64,000 bases of DNA from Coenobita brevimanus (GCA_032717465.1 JAVRFU010003718.1:2840445-2904444); one strand, 5' to 3'. Positions 29,159 through 41,490 are shown, numbered from the stretch's first letter. Translations and numbers: made by a program. The notes: generated by a model from the sequence alone, not told the origin.

Positions 29159-29398
29159 GTTTAGAGGAAGGCTGGGACCTGAATATGTTAGTGATATGAG
29201 AAGAAGGGGTACATTGATGCCGGAGAGGATGGAGGGTGACAACTGAGTGGAGAGGGTGGGAGGTGTGAATGCTGATGGTAAAGTTGTGAGAAACATTCCG
29301 TAAAAGAAATAGGTTGAGGTCATAGAGTTTGACCTAAGGAATTAGTGATTGAATAGAGAAGCAGCAGGTGGGAAGGGATTAAACTTGTAATTTCTCTT
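29159..29398 (+). mobile_element. LINE C-terminal tail and 3' region (L1)
   Basis: Equivalent of 6184-6424, after a shortened TA tract (29149-29158). No tail repeat seen. Confidence 0.4.
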
Positions 29399-29515
29399 GA
29401 GTGTGTGGACCCCCTGGGGAAGGGGGGAAAGAATACTTCCCCAGTATCCCTGCTTGTCGTAAGAGGCGACTAAAAGGGGCCTTTTTGTCTCCAGTCTTTC
29501 TTTCTGTCCTGTCCT
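29399..29515 (+). mobile_element. LINE 5' leader with two hairpins (L1)
   Basis: Both stems are unchanged: CTGGGGAA at 29414-29421 pairs with TTCCCCAG at 29437-29444, followed by the GTCGT/GCGAC hairpin at 29456-29470. Confidence 0.65.
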
Positions 29516-30895
29516 CTTCTGTTTTCAATCACTATGCTCTTCTTGATACTTGTATTTACCTAATTGTGATATACAGGAAATGAGCTACGCTCGTGGGGTC
29601 CCGTCTCTGTTTCTCAATAAGTCAAATTTAGCTTTAAACGCGTTTAAGTTATTAGACTGGACGATCTCTTTGTCCAGGTTATTCCATAGGTCTATATATC
29701 TATAAGGAAAACTATATTTCTTGATATCCTTGAAGCAGCTTGGCTTGCTCAGTTTCATGCCGTGTCCTCTTGTTACTCTCTTATCCCATAAAAACAGATC
29801 TTCTTTGCCAATCTTATCTACTCCCATCATGGTCCTGAACACTGCAATCATGTCGCCTCTCTTTCTACTTTCTTCTGAGGAAGGCGAATCCAGCTTTTCC
29901 AGGCTCTCTCTGTACGACAGATCTGCCAGACTGGGGACCATCTTGGTTGCTGTTCTTTGTATTCTCTCAATCTTGTTTATGTCTTTCTTTTTGTGTTGGG
30001 ACCACACTACTGCTGCATATTCTTACCTGGGGCGCATCATGGCCACTATCAGTTTTTTCATCATCTCCTCATCCATATAATGAAAAGCTACTCTTATATT
30101 AGGCAGGAGTTTATACGTCTCTCTAACTGTCTTGTTAATGTGTTTTTCAGGTGACAAACTGTCCTGGACCAGCACTCCCAAATCTTTCTCTTCTCTCGCT
30201 TTTGTGATTATTTCATTACTCATCAAATAATTCAATGATGGCCTCTTGGTACTTTTACCCATTTCCAATATTTTACATTTCTTTCCATTGACTTTCATTT
30301 CCCACATCCGGCTCCATTCGTGTATCCTATCCAGATCTTCCTGCAGCATTTTGCAATCCTCCTCAACCTCTACCTTCCTCATGATCTTTGCATCATCAGC
30401 AAACCGACTTGCATAACCGTTCACTCCATCTACCATATCATTTACATAAATCAGGAACAGTACTGGTGCCAACACCAAGCCCTGTGGGACTCCACTTGTT
30501 ACTTCCCTCCATCCCGTCATCTTATCTTTTATTACTGTCCTCATTTGTCTGTCTCTCAAAAAGTCTCTCATCTATTCTAGGAGGTTCCCCTTCAGACCTC
30601 CTATATGCTCTAGTTTCCACATTATTCTCTTATGGGGTACCTTGTCAAAGGTCTTCTACCAAATCTAAATACACACAATCCACCCAATCTTCTTTTTCCT
30701 GAAACACGTCAATCGCTCTTGAGTAAAAACTCAACAGGTTGGAAACACATGACCTTCCACTTCTAAATCCAAACTGACTATCAGCCAAAATATTCATCTC
30801 TTCAGATATTTTATCCATCTATCTTTCAGAATTCTTTCACACAATTTTGCGACCATGCTGGTTAGGGACACTGGCCTATAATTCAGGGGTTCTTC
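29516..30895 (-). mobile_element. CR1-like LINE 3' half, copy B (L1)
   Basis: Two long open frames: 30571-30023 (182 residues, GVPQGLVLAPVLFLIYVNDM, FADDAK, DLGVLVQDSL) and 30007-29585 (140 residues to the natural C-terminus). This is the best preserved CR1 coding in the window, without the frame lesion of S1 near 6838. Gly-Tyr-Ala-Ser-Arg replaces Ser-Tyr-Ala-Ser-Leu before FADD. Confidence 0.85.
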
Positions 30896-31138
30896 TTCTG
30901 TGGAGAGGATGGAGAGCAAGAGACTGATGAGGAGAATGGATGTGAATGAGGTGGAAGTGGGGAATGTGAGGGGGAGGCAAAGGATGAGATGGAGGGATGA
31001 AGTGGAGATGTATATGAGAGTGGGGGGTGTGAGCTTGTAGCAGGGCAATGAAATGATGGGGGACATGGCGACATGGAGGCAATTTGTTTGTGGCCACCCT
31101 GTATGAGATTGAGGCATGTGGCAATAGAATTGATAGAT
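30896..31138 (+). mobile_element. GATA-tailed LINE C-terminus and 3' end (L1)
   Basis: Equivalent of 7916-8158, with GGCATGTGGCAATAG instead of GGCATCTGGCAATAG and the same ATTGATAGATA tail. Confidence 0.7.
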
Positions 31139-31310
31139 AAAGAGGATGGATAATGATAGTTGGGTGAGGAGGGTGAGAGGTATGAACGTCAAGGGTAACG
31201 TTGTGAGGGGCAACTCCAAAAATAGTCAGGATGAGGGTGTAGATGTTGCTGTTAAGGAAAGAGGCATTTCTGGGAATGGAAAGGGTGTGGTCACAGAGAT
31301 GAATAATTAG
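31139..31310 (+). mobile_element. LINE C-terminal tail fragment (L1)
   Basis: Equivalent of 8159-8330, with RGNSKNS where S1 has RGTPKIV. Confidence 0.4.
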
Positions 31311-31855
31311 CTGCCAAATGTAGTGCCAGGAAGGAGGTCCAAACGGAAACTCGTAGTCTCTGAGACTTTACTGTATAACCTAAATAGTGCCGGAAGAAAG
31401 AAAAATGGTTAAGGTCTCAAATGAGGTGAAGAGGGAAAACAGGGATATCATAGGTGAGCAGTGTGTGAAGAATGATACAGGAATGGTAGTGATGGATAGT
31501 GATGATATTGAAAATGCCTCGAGAGAGCATTATAACCGGTTGCTGAATGACTGGACCAGGGTAGGTTTGGAGTCTGTAGATCCAGTGTTTGGTCCTTGGC
31601 CTTTGAATGATGCTGCTACTGTGAGCAGGACAATAGGCAGGATGCAGGTGGGGAAAGTGGCAGGTGTGTCTGGGTTGACAACTGAAATGCTGAAGGCCTC
31701 AGTAGGTATAGAACTGGGTTGTTGACGATATTTACAATTATACTGTATATGAGTGTGTTGTCCCAGATGACTGGGTGAAGAATGTGACTGTAAGTGTGTA
31801 CAAGGGGAAGGGTGGTGCCCTGGAAAGTGGAAATTATAGATTCATGAAAAATAAG
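31311..31855 (+). mobile_element. RTE-like LINE RT N-terminal half (L1)
   Basis: Frame 31387-31725 covers EVKRENRDIIGEQCVKNDTG to LTTEMLKASVGIELGC. The upstream junction reads RKMVKVSNEV rather than KMVFKVSNEV through a three-base deletion. It is interrupted by poly(T) at the same residue as in S1. Confidence 0.75.
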
Positions 31856-31873
31856 TTTTTTTTTTTTTTTTTT
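31856..31873. repeat. Poly(T) tract (L1)
   Basis: 18 T, the shortest of the three copies. Confidence 0.8.
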
Positions 31874-32396
31874 ACCAAGTGGGCAGTGGACTTTGTGAAA
31901 GCTACTCAGATCCACCCAAATATATTTATACAGTATTAGCCTCACAGTAGGACGGCCTAACCCAGCCATAGATAACACAGGCTAAACTAACCTAACCTAA
32001 CCAAGTTATGCTAACTAACTAATGGTAACTTAACTAACCCATAGTAATGCAAATATAAATATATTTGTGTTGTTATGAGAAGGTGTTGTATTAATAAGAG
32101 TCCACCATTACGCCCGGAAAATAAACGCTCTTCGGGAAGTCAAACCCTGGTGAGCTAAAATTCCACTGATCGCCACTTATTTTACATTTATATTCTGGTC
32201 AATTTACTATTGCTTGAGCTCAGTATTTTTATGTGCATATTTTACATATATATATATATATATATTAATAGTGATTCAGGAATACACAGCACTAATTTTG
32301 TCTAAGTTCGTCAACAACTTTGAACTGTCGGTATAGTGAGACAGCCTCTTCCCCTATTTGTGTGTAGTTTTGAAAGTCAGCTGTATATAGGGCAAA
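31874..32396. other. Non-coding block N2 with short (TA)n (L1)
   Basis: Equivalent of 8913-9460. It includes TAACCTAACCTAACC near 31988 and a (TA)n of 21 bases at 32246-32266. No coding motif. Confidence 0.4.
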
Positions 32397-32670
32397 GTGT
32401 TAGTTCCAGAGACTTTTAGTGGATAACATAAATAGTTGAAAGAATGAAGGATGACAACAGAGGGTGAGAGGTGTGAATGTTGAGTGTAGACGTGCAAGAG
32501 AAAGACCAGAAAAATATTTGGGGCAAAGTCAGTGAGTGTGACCTTATGATTAAAGGACTGAATAGAGGTTGATCTGCATGGAGAGCTGGCCAGTGGTGAG
32601 CAAGACCAATACACGCAAGGTTGTTGGAGCCCTTATAAACAAAGAAAGGCAGCATTTGAATGAGTGTCTA
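32397..32670 (+). mobile_element. RTE-like LINE C-terminal tail and 3' region (L1)
   Basis: Equivalent of 9461-9735, lacking the 12-base S1 insertion. Ends in the GGAGCCCTTATAAAC motif. Confidence 0.4.
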
Positions 32671-33008
32671 AAAGGACAGAAGTGATAGAGATATAGTCTT
32701 GAAGAAAAAAAGGAAGCCTTTGAAGAAGATGCTTCAGAGAAGTGTGTCTTTGGAAGTGATAGAAAGATGGAAATAGGAATATAGGAGATTTGAAAAGAGA
32801 GTAAAGCAAATGGTAGATGAAGCCAGACAGTGAGAGTATGATGAGTATGGAAGAAGGATAATTGATCAGTACAAGAATGATAAATGGGAGTACGATGAGA
32901 CAGGTAAACAAGGACGAGGATACAGGGTTATGAGAGGGGTAGAGCGAAGGAAGTAGCTGAGGCATTCAGTAGGAGGTGGGTGGATGTTGGATATGTGCAA
33001 GAAGTCAG
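32671..33008 (+). mobile_element. LINE endonuclease-RT linker fragment (end of L1)
   Basis: It reads VIERWK*EYRRFEKRVKQ, VDEARQ*EYDEYGRRIID and QYKNDKWEYDETGKQG. Ala in DEARQ and KWEYDE differ from S1's DEGRQ and KREYYE. Confidence 0.5.
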
Positions 33009-33725
33009 TTTTTCATATTTTATCAGTGTATGTTTCATAGGCTGGTCTGGATGAGGTAGAGAAGGATAGAATCTGGGATATCTTAATACATGTAGTACGT
33101 GGTATGGGGGATGATGAAATTGTGGTTTTGGGAGGGGACTTAAATGGTCATGTAGGTGACGCAGCTCAAGGATATGAAGGAGTACATGGTGGATGTGCAT
33201 ATGGTACAAGAAATGAGGAAGGGAAACGGATACTTGAGTTTGGGGAGACAATAAACATGATTATGTGCAACACAGATTTAAGGAAAAGAGAATGTAGGTT
33301 GGTTACATACCAGTCTGGGGAGAATAGCAGCCAGATAAGAGTATTTCATGGTATGAAGGCTGATAGGAGGTTAGTCAGTGATGTTAAAGTTATAGGGAGC
33401 GAGGAGTGTGTGCGGCAAGAAAACCTATTTATATATATCATGGTGCTGATGGAGAGGGTAATAAAAAAGAGGACCTATGCACCTAGGAGGAAAATACTGA
33501 AGTAGAAAAACCAAAGAGTATGGGATGCCCTGTACAGTGAGATGAGGTGAGTGGTGGCTGAACAGGGAGACAATAACATAAGTGTTAATGAACAGTACAT
33601 AGCCCTCACGAGCAACCTCTTGAGAGTTGCAGATTCAGTATGCAGTTGGACAAGAGGCCCACCAAGAAATAAACTTGGTGGTGGGATAAGGTTGCAGAGG
33701 CTGCAGTTAAGGAGAAAAGAAGGGT
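33009..33725 (+). mobile_element. RTE-like LINE endonuclease fragment (S2)
   Basis: GGDLNGHVG is intact, VRQENLF replaces VRQQNLF, and TAG lies at 33503-33505. WDILIHVVRG replaces WDDLIHVVSG. The linker ends RRKEGFSVRHLP, with a three-base loss at the CR1 junction. Confidence 0.8.
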
Positions 33726-35094
33726 TCTCTGTACGACATCTGCCAGACTGGTGACCATTTTGGGTGCAGTTCTCTGTATTCTGTCAACCTTGTTTATATC
33801 TTTCTTTTTGTGTGGGCACCACACTACTGCTGCATATTCTAACCTGGGGTGAATCATGGCCACTATCAATTTTTTCATCATCTCCTCATCCATATAATGA
33901 AAGGCTACTCTTATATTAGTCATGAGTTTATACGTCTCTCTAACTGTCTTGTTAATGTGTTTTTCAGGTGACAAACTGTCCTGGACCAGCACACCCAAAT
34001 CTTTCTCTTCTCTCGTTTCTGTGATTGGTTCATTACCCATCAAATAATTCAATGATGGCCTCTTGGTACTTTTACCCTTTTCCAATATTTTACATTTCTT
34101 TGCATTAAATTTCATTTCCCACATCCGGCTCCATTCGTGTATCCTATCCAGATCATCCTGCAGCATTTTACAATCCTCCTCAACCTCTACCTTCCTGGAG
34201 ATCTTTGCGTCATCAGCAAACAGACTTGCATAACTGTTCACTCCATCTACCATATCATTTTCATAAAACAGGAACATTACTGGCGTCAACACCGAGCCCT
34301 GGGACTCCACTTGTTACTTCCCTCCGTCCAGACATCGTATCCTTTATTACTGTCCTCATTTGTTTGTCTCTCAAAAAGTTTTTCATCCATTCTAGGAGGT
34401 TCTCCTTCAACCCTCCTATATGCTTTAGTTTCCACATTAGTCTCTTATGGGGTACCTTGTCGAAGGCCTTCTCCAAATCTAATTACTGTTCACACAATCC
34501 ACCCAACCATCTCTCTCCTGAAGCACGTCAATCACTCTTGAGTAAAAGCTCAACAAGTTGGAAATACATGACCTTCCACTTCTAAATCCAAACTGACTGT
34601 CAGCCAAAATATTCATCTCTTTCAGATATTTTATCCATCTGTCTTTCAGAATTCTTTCGCGCAATTTTGCGACCATGCTGATTAGGGACACTGGTCTATA
34701 ATTTAGGGGTTCTTCCCTGTTTCCTCCGTTATAAATTGGTACCACATGTCCCCTCTTCCATTCATGAGGCACTTTCGCCACCTCCAGAGAACACACAATT
34801 CAACTGTGAAACTTATCCCCCAGTTGCTCTCTGAATTCCTTCAGTACCCAATTAGAGATTCCATCAGGTCTCTGGGCTTTCCTTACATCTTGAGTTTCTA
34901 GTAATTTATACACTTCCTATACTTCCACTCTTATGTCTTTTATCACTACATTTGTAGCACTCCCTCCCCTTCCACAAACTCCTTTTCACTAGTGAAAACT
35001 GATTGGAAACATTTGTTCATTATTTCTGCTTGCATTGCCGCATCTTTATAGATCTCTGCTTCTACTTTCAGTTTGGTAATTCCTACCACCAGCA
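33726..35094 (-). mobile_element. CR1-like LINE RT fragment, copy C (S2)
   Basis: It has the longest single open frame in the window, 34310-33606 (234 residues). The frame runs from MESQGSVLTPVMFLFYENDM through FADDAK, DLGVLVQDSL and LEYAAVVWCPHKKKDINKVD, then over the junction into reversed RTE linker. The PQGS lesion just before the frame start is retained. Confidence 0.85.
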
Positions 35095-35690
35095 GTACAT
35101 TGCTGTCGATAGCAAAATCAATGTGGAGCGGTCGACTTCAGCAAACTCGGGAGTAAACATCACTTTCCTCTTCACGTTGCGTTTGCTTCTCGACGAGAAG
35201 TCAGCCGTGTACTGCATGAGTTTGTCTCGGGATCTCTTGATATCAAACAAAGTAGATCGGGCCAGGCTGAACTCGCAGAGGATGCGGGAAGAAGACCACC
35301 CTGCATCTACTTTCTCCAATATCTCCTGCTTTTTCTCCAGAGTCAACACCATTCTCTTCCTCTTCTCAGGCGGCGGGGCCATCATCACACACACGAAGGA
35401 GAGGTACGAGAGCAGCAGGAATGCCTGCAGCAGGTAAAGCATCACCACAAAAGCGAGCACTTGGGCAGGATGACGACGAGTGTGCACTTGCGACAAGAGA
35501 CAGGCGGAAAGTGGGGAGGATGCAGGGGCGCTCTAGCGGACGTCGGAGGAATGACGCGCCACAACAAAGCTGTCCCCCCCCCTGGACCATTTTTAGAATA
35601 TTGGATCCCGGGACGATCATGTCCGGTTAGTGGGGATGTTCGGATATCGGGCGTTCGGATATTAGAGGGGTTATTTATTAACATTAGGGA
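35095..35690 (-). pseudogene. Tigger-type transposase N-terminal fragment and 5' flank (S2)
   Basis: KRKRMVLTLEKKQEILEKVD and ARSTLFDIKRSRDKLM are in one frame, as in S1. Unlike S1, this copy keeps the 5' flank with GTCCGGTTAGTGGGG and CGGATATCGGGCG. Confidence 0.7.
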
Positions 35691-35850
35691 TAGGGTTGTC
35701 AGAGGTAGACAGAAAAAGACCTTGGACGAGGTTATTGAGTGTGACCTTGGGGTTAAGGATCTGAATAGGGAAGTTGCCTGAGATGAGCAGCATGGAAAGC
35801 TGCCATTAGGTGACCAAGGCTGACACATGCAAGCATAGTGGAGCCTTTAA
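35691..35850 (+). mobile_element. RTE-like LINE C-terminus and 3' end (S2)
   Basis: INIRDRVVRGRQKKTLDEVI through KDLNREVA, then a stop; longer at the left than S1. Confidence 0.6.
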
Positions 35851-36523
35851 AAACTAAACGAAAATGAAACTTTGCCTTTTTGTAGTGACAGTTTACCAAA
35901 AGTGATTCATTCAAAATATGCATGATACTGGGTAGGGATTTTTTACGTGTTGATCAGGTTAGAATTTTTTGCACGGTTGGTATTGTAGGTTTTCAAGGTT
36001 AGGTTTAGTGGCAGTCGTTGGTGGTTAAAATTATGGTGGGTATTTGGGGACAAAACCTGTCTGTTAGGTTAGGATGCACTGGTGCGTCCAGTCGGCGATA
36101 TTGTGTGTAAACACACTGCCTTGGGGCATTTTTAATAACCTGTCTTAATATACAGTAGTTATCTTTATAGTATTGGGCTTCCAGAACCTACCTCCCTATT
36201 TTACCTGTAAATATATGTAATGTTTTAGGACGAACTTGATTCAGCACGATGTTCTGCGTGACCTACCTAGTGTTGTATGTGGTCTGTACTATTTTGTTAC
36301 TGATTTTCTGAAGCCATGTCTGATAAGGGAAAGAGCTGGATGATGATGGTGGTTTTAATGTAGTATATTATGCTTTTTGTAATTTTGTTATTGCCTGTGG
36401 ACTGGGCTGGCTGTAAGGGGTGATGGGGAGGCCAGGCTTAATAAAACAAACTTTATTGAAGGTTATTTAAAGTTTGACATCATTATCATCGTCATCATCT
36501 AGATCTTTTTTCCCACCTAAAAA
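35851..36523. other. Conserved non-coding block N1 (S2)
   Basis: Same content as 2741-3384 including AATAAA near 36440. Scattered differences such as AACACACTGCC for AACGCACTGCC. Confidence 0.5.
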
Positions 36524-36554
<31 letters not shown>

Positions 36555-36561
36555 AATAATA
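36524..36561. repeat. (AAT)n microsatellite; empty pogo site (S2)
   Basis: About twelve AAT units with one AAA interruption. No pogo insertion. Confidence 0.9.
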
Positions 36562-36982
36562 TGGGCGGCACCCCCCTTCATGGGCAACCCTTTAGACTCC
36601 TTTCAGACCTGAGTACAGTATTGTTCTGTACAGGGAAAATATCTAAGACATATGACTTAATAAAGTGAACCAAGATTATGGCTTTACTAAATCAACAAGG
36701 ATATGATTTAACTAAACCAACAAGAACATGGCTGCTCACCCTAACTCAAGAGGACAACAAGCTTGATGGACTTAAGAAGGGGATCCAAGGCAGGGTGAGG
36801 CACCTAGTGTGCACCTCCTGCAGCACCCGACCCACCACCTTTCTCGCCACACTCATCACCACGACTTTCGACATTTTCACTAGCTAATGCACCCACTTTG
36901 TTCATAAACCCTTCAAAGTCTTTCTGACACCTCAGACATTGTATCATCCTCTTGATCTTCCCCAGGATATGGCTCTGTTGAA
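36562..36982 (-). mobile_element. Tigger-like 3' coding remnant, truncated by CR1 (S2)
   Basis: Same chimeric junction as at 3834 (TGTTGAA then TTTCATTTCCCACATC), proving that the fusion predates the dimer duplication. Confidence 0.5.
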
Positions 36983-37664
36983 TTTCATTTCCCACATCCG
37001 GCTCCATTCGTGTATCCTATCCAGATCTTCCTGCAGCATTTTGCAATCCTCTTCAACCTCTACCTTCCTCATGATCTTTGCATCATCAGCAAACAGACTT
37101 GCATAACTGTTCACTCCATCTACCTTATCAATTACATAAATCAGGAACATTACTGGTGTCAACACCGAGCCCTGGGACTCCACTTGTTACTTCCCTCCAT
37201 CCAGACATCGTATCCTTTATTACTGTCCTCATTTGTTTGTCTCTCACAAAGTCTTTCATCCATTCCAGGAGGTTCTCCTTCAACCCTCCTGTATGCTTTA
37301 GTTTCCACATTAGTCTCTTATGGGGTACCTTGTCGAAGGCCTTCTGCAAATCTAAATCCTGTACACACAATCCACCCAGCCATCTCTCTCCTGAAGCACA
37401 TCAATCACTCTTGAGTAAAAGCTCAACAAGTTGGAAATACATGACCTTCCACTTCTAAATCCAAACTGACTGTCATCCAGAATATTCATCTGTTCCAGAT
37501 ATTTTATCCATCTGTCTTTCAGAATTCTTTCACACAATTTTGCGACCATGGTGGTTAGGGACAGTGGTCAATAATTCAGGGGTTCTTCCCTGTTTCCTCC
37601 CATATAAATTGGTACCACATTTGCCCTCTTCCATTCCTGAGGCACTTTCCCCACTTCCAGAGAG
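36983..37664 (-). mobile_element. CR1-like LINE RT fragment, copy A (S2)
   Basis: Same breakpoints as S1 copy A. KLKHTGGLKENL replaces KLKHIGGLKENL. FVRDKQMRT resembles L1 copy C rather than S1's FVRDRQMRT. Confidence 0.8.
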
Positions 37665-37910
37665 TTAACAGTTACTCCCAGTCCTTCATTTATGGAACAG
37701 GTCAGCTGAGGAACTGTCTCCCTCTGTCTGTATTTCCTGCTTCCTATGATCTCCACACTTTAAAATGCAGTGTGTCCATTCATCTCGAAATGATCAGATC
37801 TTGAATTTTGCTCTCTCGTATTTTGTTTTTCTCTTGTAAGGAACAACAATTGCGGGCTTGTGGCCTTTGGTTCCTTCTTCCTCGCATTAAAAAAAAAAAA
37901 AAAAAAAAAA
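37665..37910 (+). mobile_element. 3' end of BS-like LINE with poly(A) (S2)
   Basis: Poly(A) of 22 (37889-37910). The bases just before it read CTTCCTCGCATT rather than S1's CTTTCTGG, so the tail boundary has been rewritten in one copy. Confidence 0.7.
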
Positions 37911-38043
37911 GTTGTCATCTTTATAAACTGTAACCTCGGTATTAAAGGACTGAATAGGGAGACCGCCTTTAATCAAGTAGCATGGAGAATTGGAGGCTTC
38001 ATAAACAATACAATACCATATGACAACATTCAAGAAAAATATA
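37911..38043 (+). mobile_element. RTE-like LINE C-terminal tail fragment (S2)
   Basis: CNLGIKGLNRETAFNQVAWR as in S1, then IGGFINNTIPYDN with several substitutions. Confidence 0.5.
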
Positions 38044-38734
38044 TAGGAAGGAGGACAGAATTCTACTTTTTTTTTCTTGATTTCATGAAGGTCTTTAACG
38101 AATGACAGTGGGAATTGGAAAGCTCGGGATGGAGAACTGACTAGTTAGGGTGGTTATGGCAATGTATGAAGGTGCTCGCACTCAGGTGAAAGTGAACGGA
38201 GGTTTGGGTGATAAATGTTGTGTGAATGGTGGTGGGCATCAAGGGTCAGTTTCAACCCCATTATTGTTCCACATGGTTCTTGAAGCTCTTATGAGACTTT
38301 AGAACTACACTCCCATGGGAGTTGTTTTATGCTAATGACAGTGTTGATGGCAGAGAGAGATAGGGTTGAAAGATGTAGGAAATACTGGGATAGAATGGGA
38401 CTTGTGTGTTAGAGAGTAAGAGCGGATAAAGCTGAGGTGATGATATTTAGGGCAGGTGGTGGTACTGTCCAAGGAGGGCGAGTTTGTCCATATGCAATTT
38501 GCCACAAGATTGTGGGGAATAATTCCACCTTGGGCGTGTTTGTGATAAGTGGGTGCATAAGAGATACAGTATTATTAGAAGGTAGGATTCCAAAACAAAA
38601 TACTGTAATGGTGATTTTGTGTGTTTGGTGTGGAGGGGAGAGTGTGGCAAGACAGAGATGTAGGAAAGGATTAAGTTTGGTGGAGTGTGTCTTCAGTGTG
38701 TGGAGGAGTTTTGTTATTTGTGGGACATGATCTG
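38044..38734 (+). mobile_element. RTE-like LINE RT C-terminal half and zinc-binding tail (S2)
   Basis: Zinc-tail frame 38437-38730 is identical in protein to S1. YAND box at about 38328-38339. A few silent or neutral changes (GATGGCAGAG, ATGGGACTTG). Confidence 0.75.
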
Positions 38735-38961
38735 CACTGGAAGTGGGGCTACCTCGGTAGGAGGGTAATAAGTGCTTTTATGCAGCATGTGTTAGGATTT
38801 TAATGCTGTATGGTAGTGTGAATTGGTCAGTAATGGAGGTGGATATTCATAGCTCAGTGTACAGAGTTTGACATTAGAATATGTTGATAATGAAGGATAG
38901 ATAATAGAGCCCTAGTATTGTGTTGGAGCGACTTTAAGGAGAGAGAGCAACATTTGGAAAC
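38735..38961. other. Unassigned inter-element segment (S2)
   Basis: Equivalent of 5576-5803; nothing recognisable. Confidence 0.35.
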
Positions 38962-39320
38962 TCCCTGTACTGTTGTTTGCAGATGATACTGTATTGTTAA
39001 GTGAGGAGACAGGGGAACTTCAAGGCTTGGTGAATGAGGTTCTAAGAGTGTGTAAGATATGGAATCTAATGGTGAATGTAGGGAAGAGTAAAGTTATGGT
39101 CCTCGAGAGAAGTGAGGGATGCACAGTGATGTTGGATGATGAGGAAATGGAAAGTGTGAGTGCGTTTATGTACTTGGATAGTGTGATGAGTAAGGATTGA
39201 AGTTTGGAGGGTGAAGTGCTTGAAAATGTACAACAAGGAAGGAAGGTTGCTGATTTTTTGTAAACAGTGATAAGAAACAGTGAAGTGGGCATGGAATGAC
39301 TGGCCTGGTGGGATCAGGAT
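38962..39320 (+). mobile_element. LINE RT fragment with FADD box (S2)
   Basis: Open frame 38973-39200: LLSEETGELQGLV in place of LLSEDKGELQGLV, without the S1 stop. Confidence 0.65.
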
Positions 39321-39321
39321 T

Positions 39322-39581
39322 GTATATATATATATATATAGTTTAGAGTAAGGCTGGGACCTGAATGTGTTAGTGATGTGAGAAGAAGGGGTACATTGAT
39401 GCCAGAGAGGATGGAGGGTGACAACTGAGTGGAGAGGGTGAGAGGTGTGAATGCTGAGGGTAAAGTTGTGAGAAACATTCCGTAAAAGAAATAGGTTGAG
39501 GTCATAGAGTTTGACCTAAGGAATTAGTGATTGAATAGAGAAGCAGCACGTGGGAAGGGATTAAACTTGTGATTTCTCTTG
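39322..39581 (+). mobile_element. (TA)n tract followed by LINE C-terminal tail (S2)
   Basis: (TA)n at 39322-39340, then the fragment equivalent to 6184-6424 with MPERMEG replaced by MPERMEGDN. Confidence 0.45.
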
Positions 39582-39697
39582 AGTGTGTGGACCCCCTGGG
39601 GAAGGGGGGAAAGAATACTTCCCCAGTATCCCTGCTTGTCGTAAGAGGCGACTAAAAGGGGCCTTTTTGTCTCCAGTCTTTCTTTCTGTCCTGTCCT
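39582..39697 (+). mobile_element. LINE 5' leader with two hairpins (S2)
   Basis: CTGGGGAA at 39596-39603 with its partner TTCCCCAG about 16 bases downstream, and the GTCGT/GCGAC hairpin, identical to S1. Confidence 0.65.
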
Positions 39698-41073
39698 CTT
39701 CTGTTTTCAATCACTATGCTCTTCTTGATACTTGTATTTACCTAATTGTGATATACAGGAAATGAGCTACGCTCGTGGGGTCCCGTCTCTGTTTCTCAAT
39801 AAGTCAAATTTAGCTTTAAACGCGTTTAAGTTTTTAGACTGGACGATCTCTTTGTCCAGGTTATTCCATAGGTCTATACATCTATAAGGAAAACTATATT
39901 TCTTGATATCCTTGAAGCAGCTTGGCTTCCTGAGTTTCATGCCGTGTCCTCTTGTTACTCTCTTATCCCATAAAAACAGATCTTCTTTGTCAATTTTATC
40001 TACTCCCATCATGGTCCTGAACACTGCAAGCATGTCGCCTCTCTTTCTACTTTCTTCTGAGGAAGGCAAATCCAGCTTTTCCAGGCTCTCTCTGTACGAC
40101 AGATCTGCCAGACTGGGGACCATCTTGGTTGCTGTTCTTTGTATTCTCTCAATCTTGTTTATGTCTTTCTTTTTGTGTTGGGACCACACTACTGCTGCAT
40201 ATTCCTACCTGGGGCGCATCATGGCCACTATCAGTTTTTTCATCATCTCCTCATCCATATAATGAAAAGCTACTCTTATATTAGGCAGGAGTTTATATGT
40301 CTCTCTAACTGTCTTGTTAATGTGTTTTTCAGGTGACAAACTGTCCTGGACCAGCACACCCAAATCTTTCTCTTCTCTCGCTTTTGTGATTATTTCATTA
40401 CTCATCAAATAATTCAATGATGGCCTCTTGGTACTTTTACCCATTTCCAATATTTTACATTTCTTTCCATTGACTTTCATTTCTCACATACGGCTCCATT
40501 CGTGTATCCTATCCAGGTCCTCCTGCAGCATTTTGCAATCTTCCTCAACCTCTACCTTCCTCATGATCTTTGCATCATCAGCAAACAGACTTGCATAACT
40601 GGTCACTCCATCTACCATATCATTTACATAAATCAGGAACATTACTGGTGCCAACACCGAGCCCTGTTGGACTCCACTTGTTACTTCCCTCCATCCAGTC
40701 ATCTTATCTTTTATTACTGTCCTCATTTGTCTGTCTCTCAAAAAGTCTCTCATCTATTCTAGGAGGTTCCCCTTCAGACCTCCTATATGCTCTAGTTTCC
40801 ACATTATTCCCTTATGGGGTACCTTCTCAAAGGCCTTCTCCAAATCTAAATACACACAATCCACCCAATCTTCTCTTTCCTGAAGCACGTCAATCGCTCT
40901 TGAGTAAAAACTCAACAAGTTGGAAACACATGACCTTCCACTTCTAAATCCAAACTGACTATCAGCCAAAATATTCATCTCTTCAGATATTTTATCCATC
41001 TATCTTTCAGAATTCTTTCACACAATTTTGCGACCATGCTGGTTAGGGACACTGGCCTATAATTCAGGGGTTC
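39698..41073 (-). mobile_element. CR1-like LINE 3' half, copy B (S2)
   Basis: The C-terminal frame 40189-39767 (140 residues) is intact, unlike S1. GVQQGSVLAPVMFL has Gln for Pro as in S1. A second frame, 40999-40754, covers SQFGFRSGRSCVSNLLSFYS. Confidence 0.85.
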
Positions 41074-41317
41074 TTCTTCTGTAGAGAGGATGGAGGGCAA
41101 GAGACTGATGAGGTGAGTGGATGTGAATGAGGTGGAAGTGGGGAATGGGAGGGGGAGGCAAAGGATGAGATGGAGGGATGAAGTGGAGTTGGATATGAGA
41201 GAGGGGGGTGTGAGCTTGTAGCAGGGCAATGAAATGATGGGGGACATGGCGACATGGAGGCAATTTGTTTGTGGCCACCCTGTATGAGATTGAGGCATCT
41301 GGCAATAGAATTGATAG
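41074..41317 (+). mobile_element. GATA-tailed LINE C-terminus and 3' end (S2)
   Basis: Equivalent of 7916-8158. Keeps CCACCCTGTATGAG, where S1 has CCACCCTCTATGAG. Confidence 0.7.
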
Positions 41318-41490
41318 ATAAAGAGGATGGATAATGATAGTTGGGTGAGGAGGGTGAGAGGTATGAACGTCAAGGGTAACGTTGTGAGGGGCACACCAAA
41401 AATAGTCAGGATGAGGGTGTAGATGTTGCTGTTAAGGAAAGAGGTATTTCTGGGAATGGAAAAGGTGTAGTCACAGAGATGAATAATTAG
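41318..41490 (+). mobile_element. LINE C-terminal tail fragment (S2)
   Basis: Equivalent of 8159-8330; RGTPKIVRMRV preserved. Confidence 0.4.

Larger units (their letters stand above)
10138..33070. repeat. Long unit L1 of the higher-order tandem repeat
   Basis: It shares its first 3.4 kb and last 5.2 kb with S units. Its centre is expanded by the pogo insertion (13612) and by the 16-kb block from about 16020 to 27865. The right-hand return to S-type sequence is a sharp junction near 27866. Confidence 0.85.
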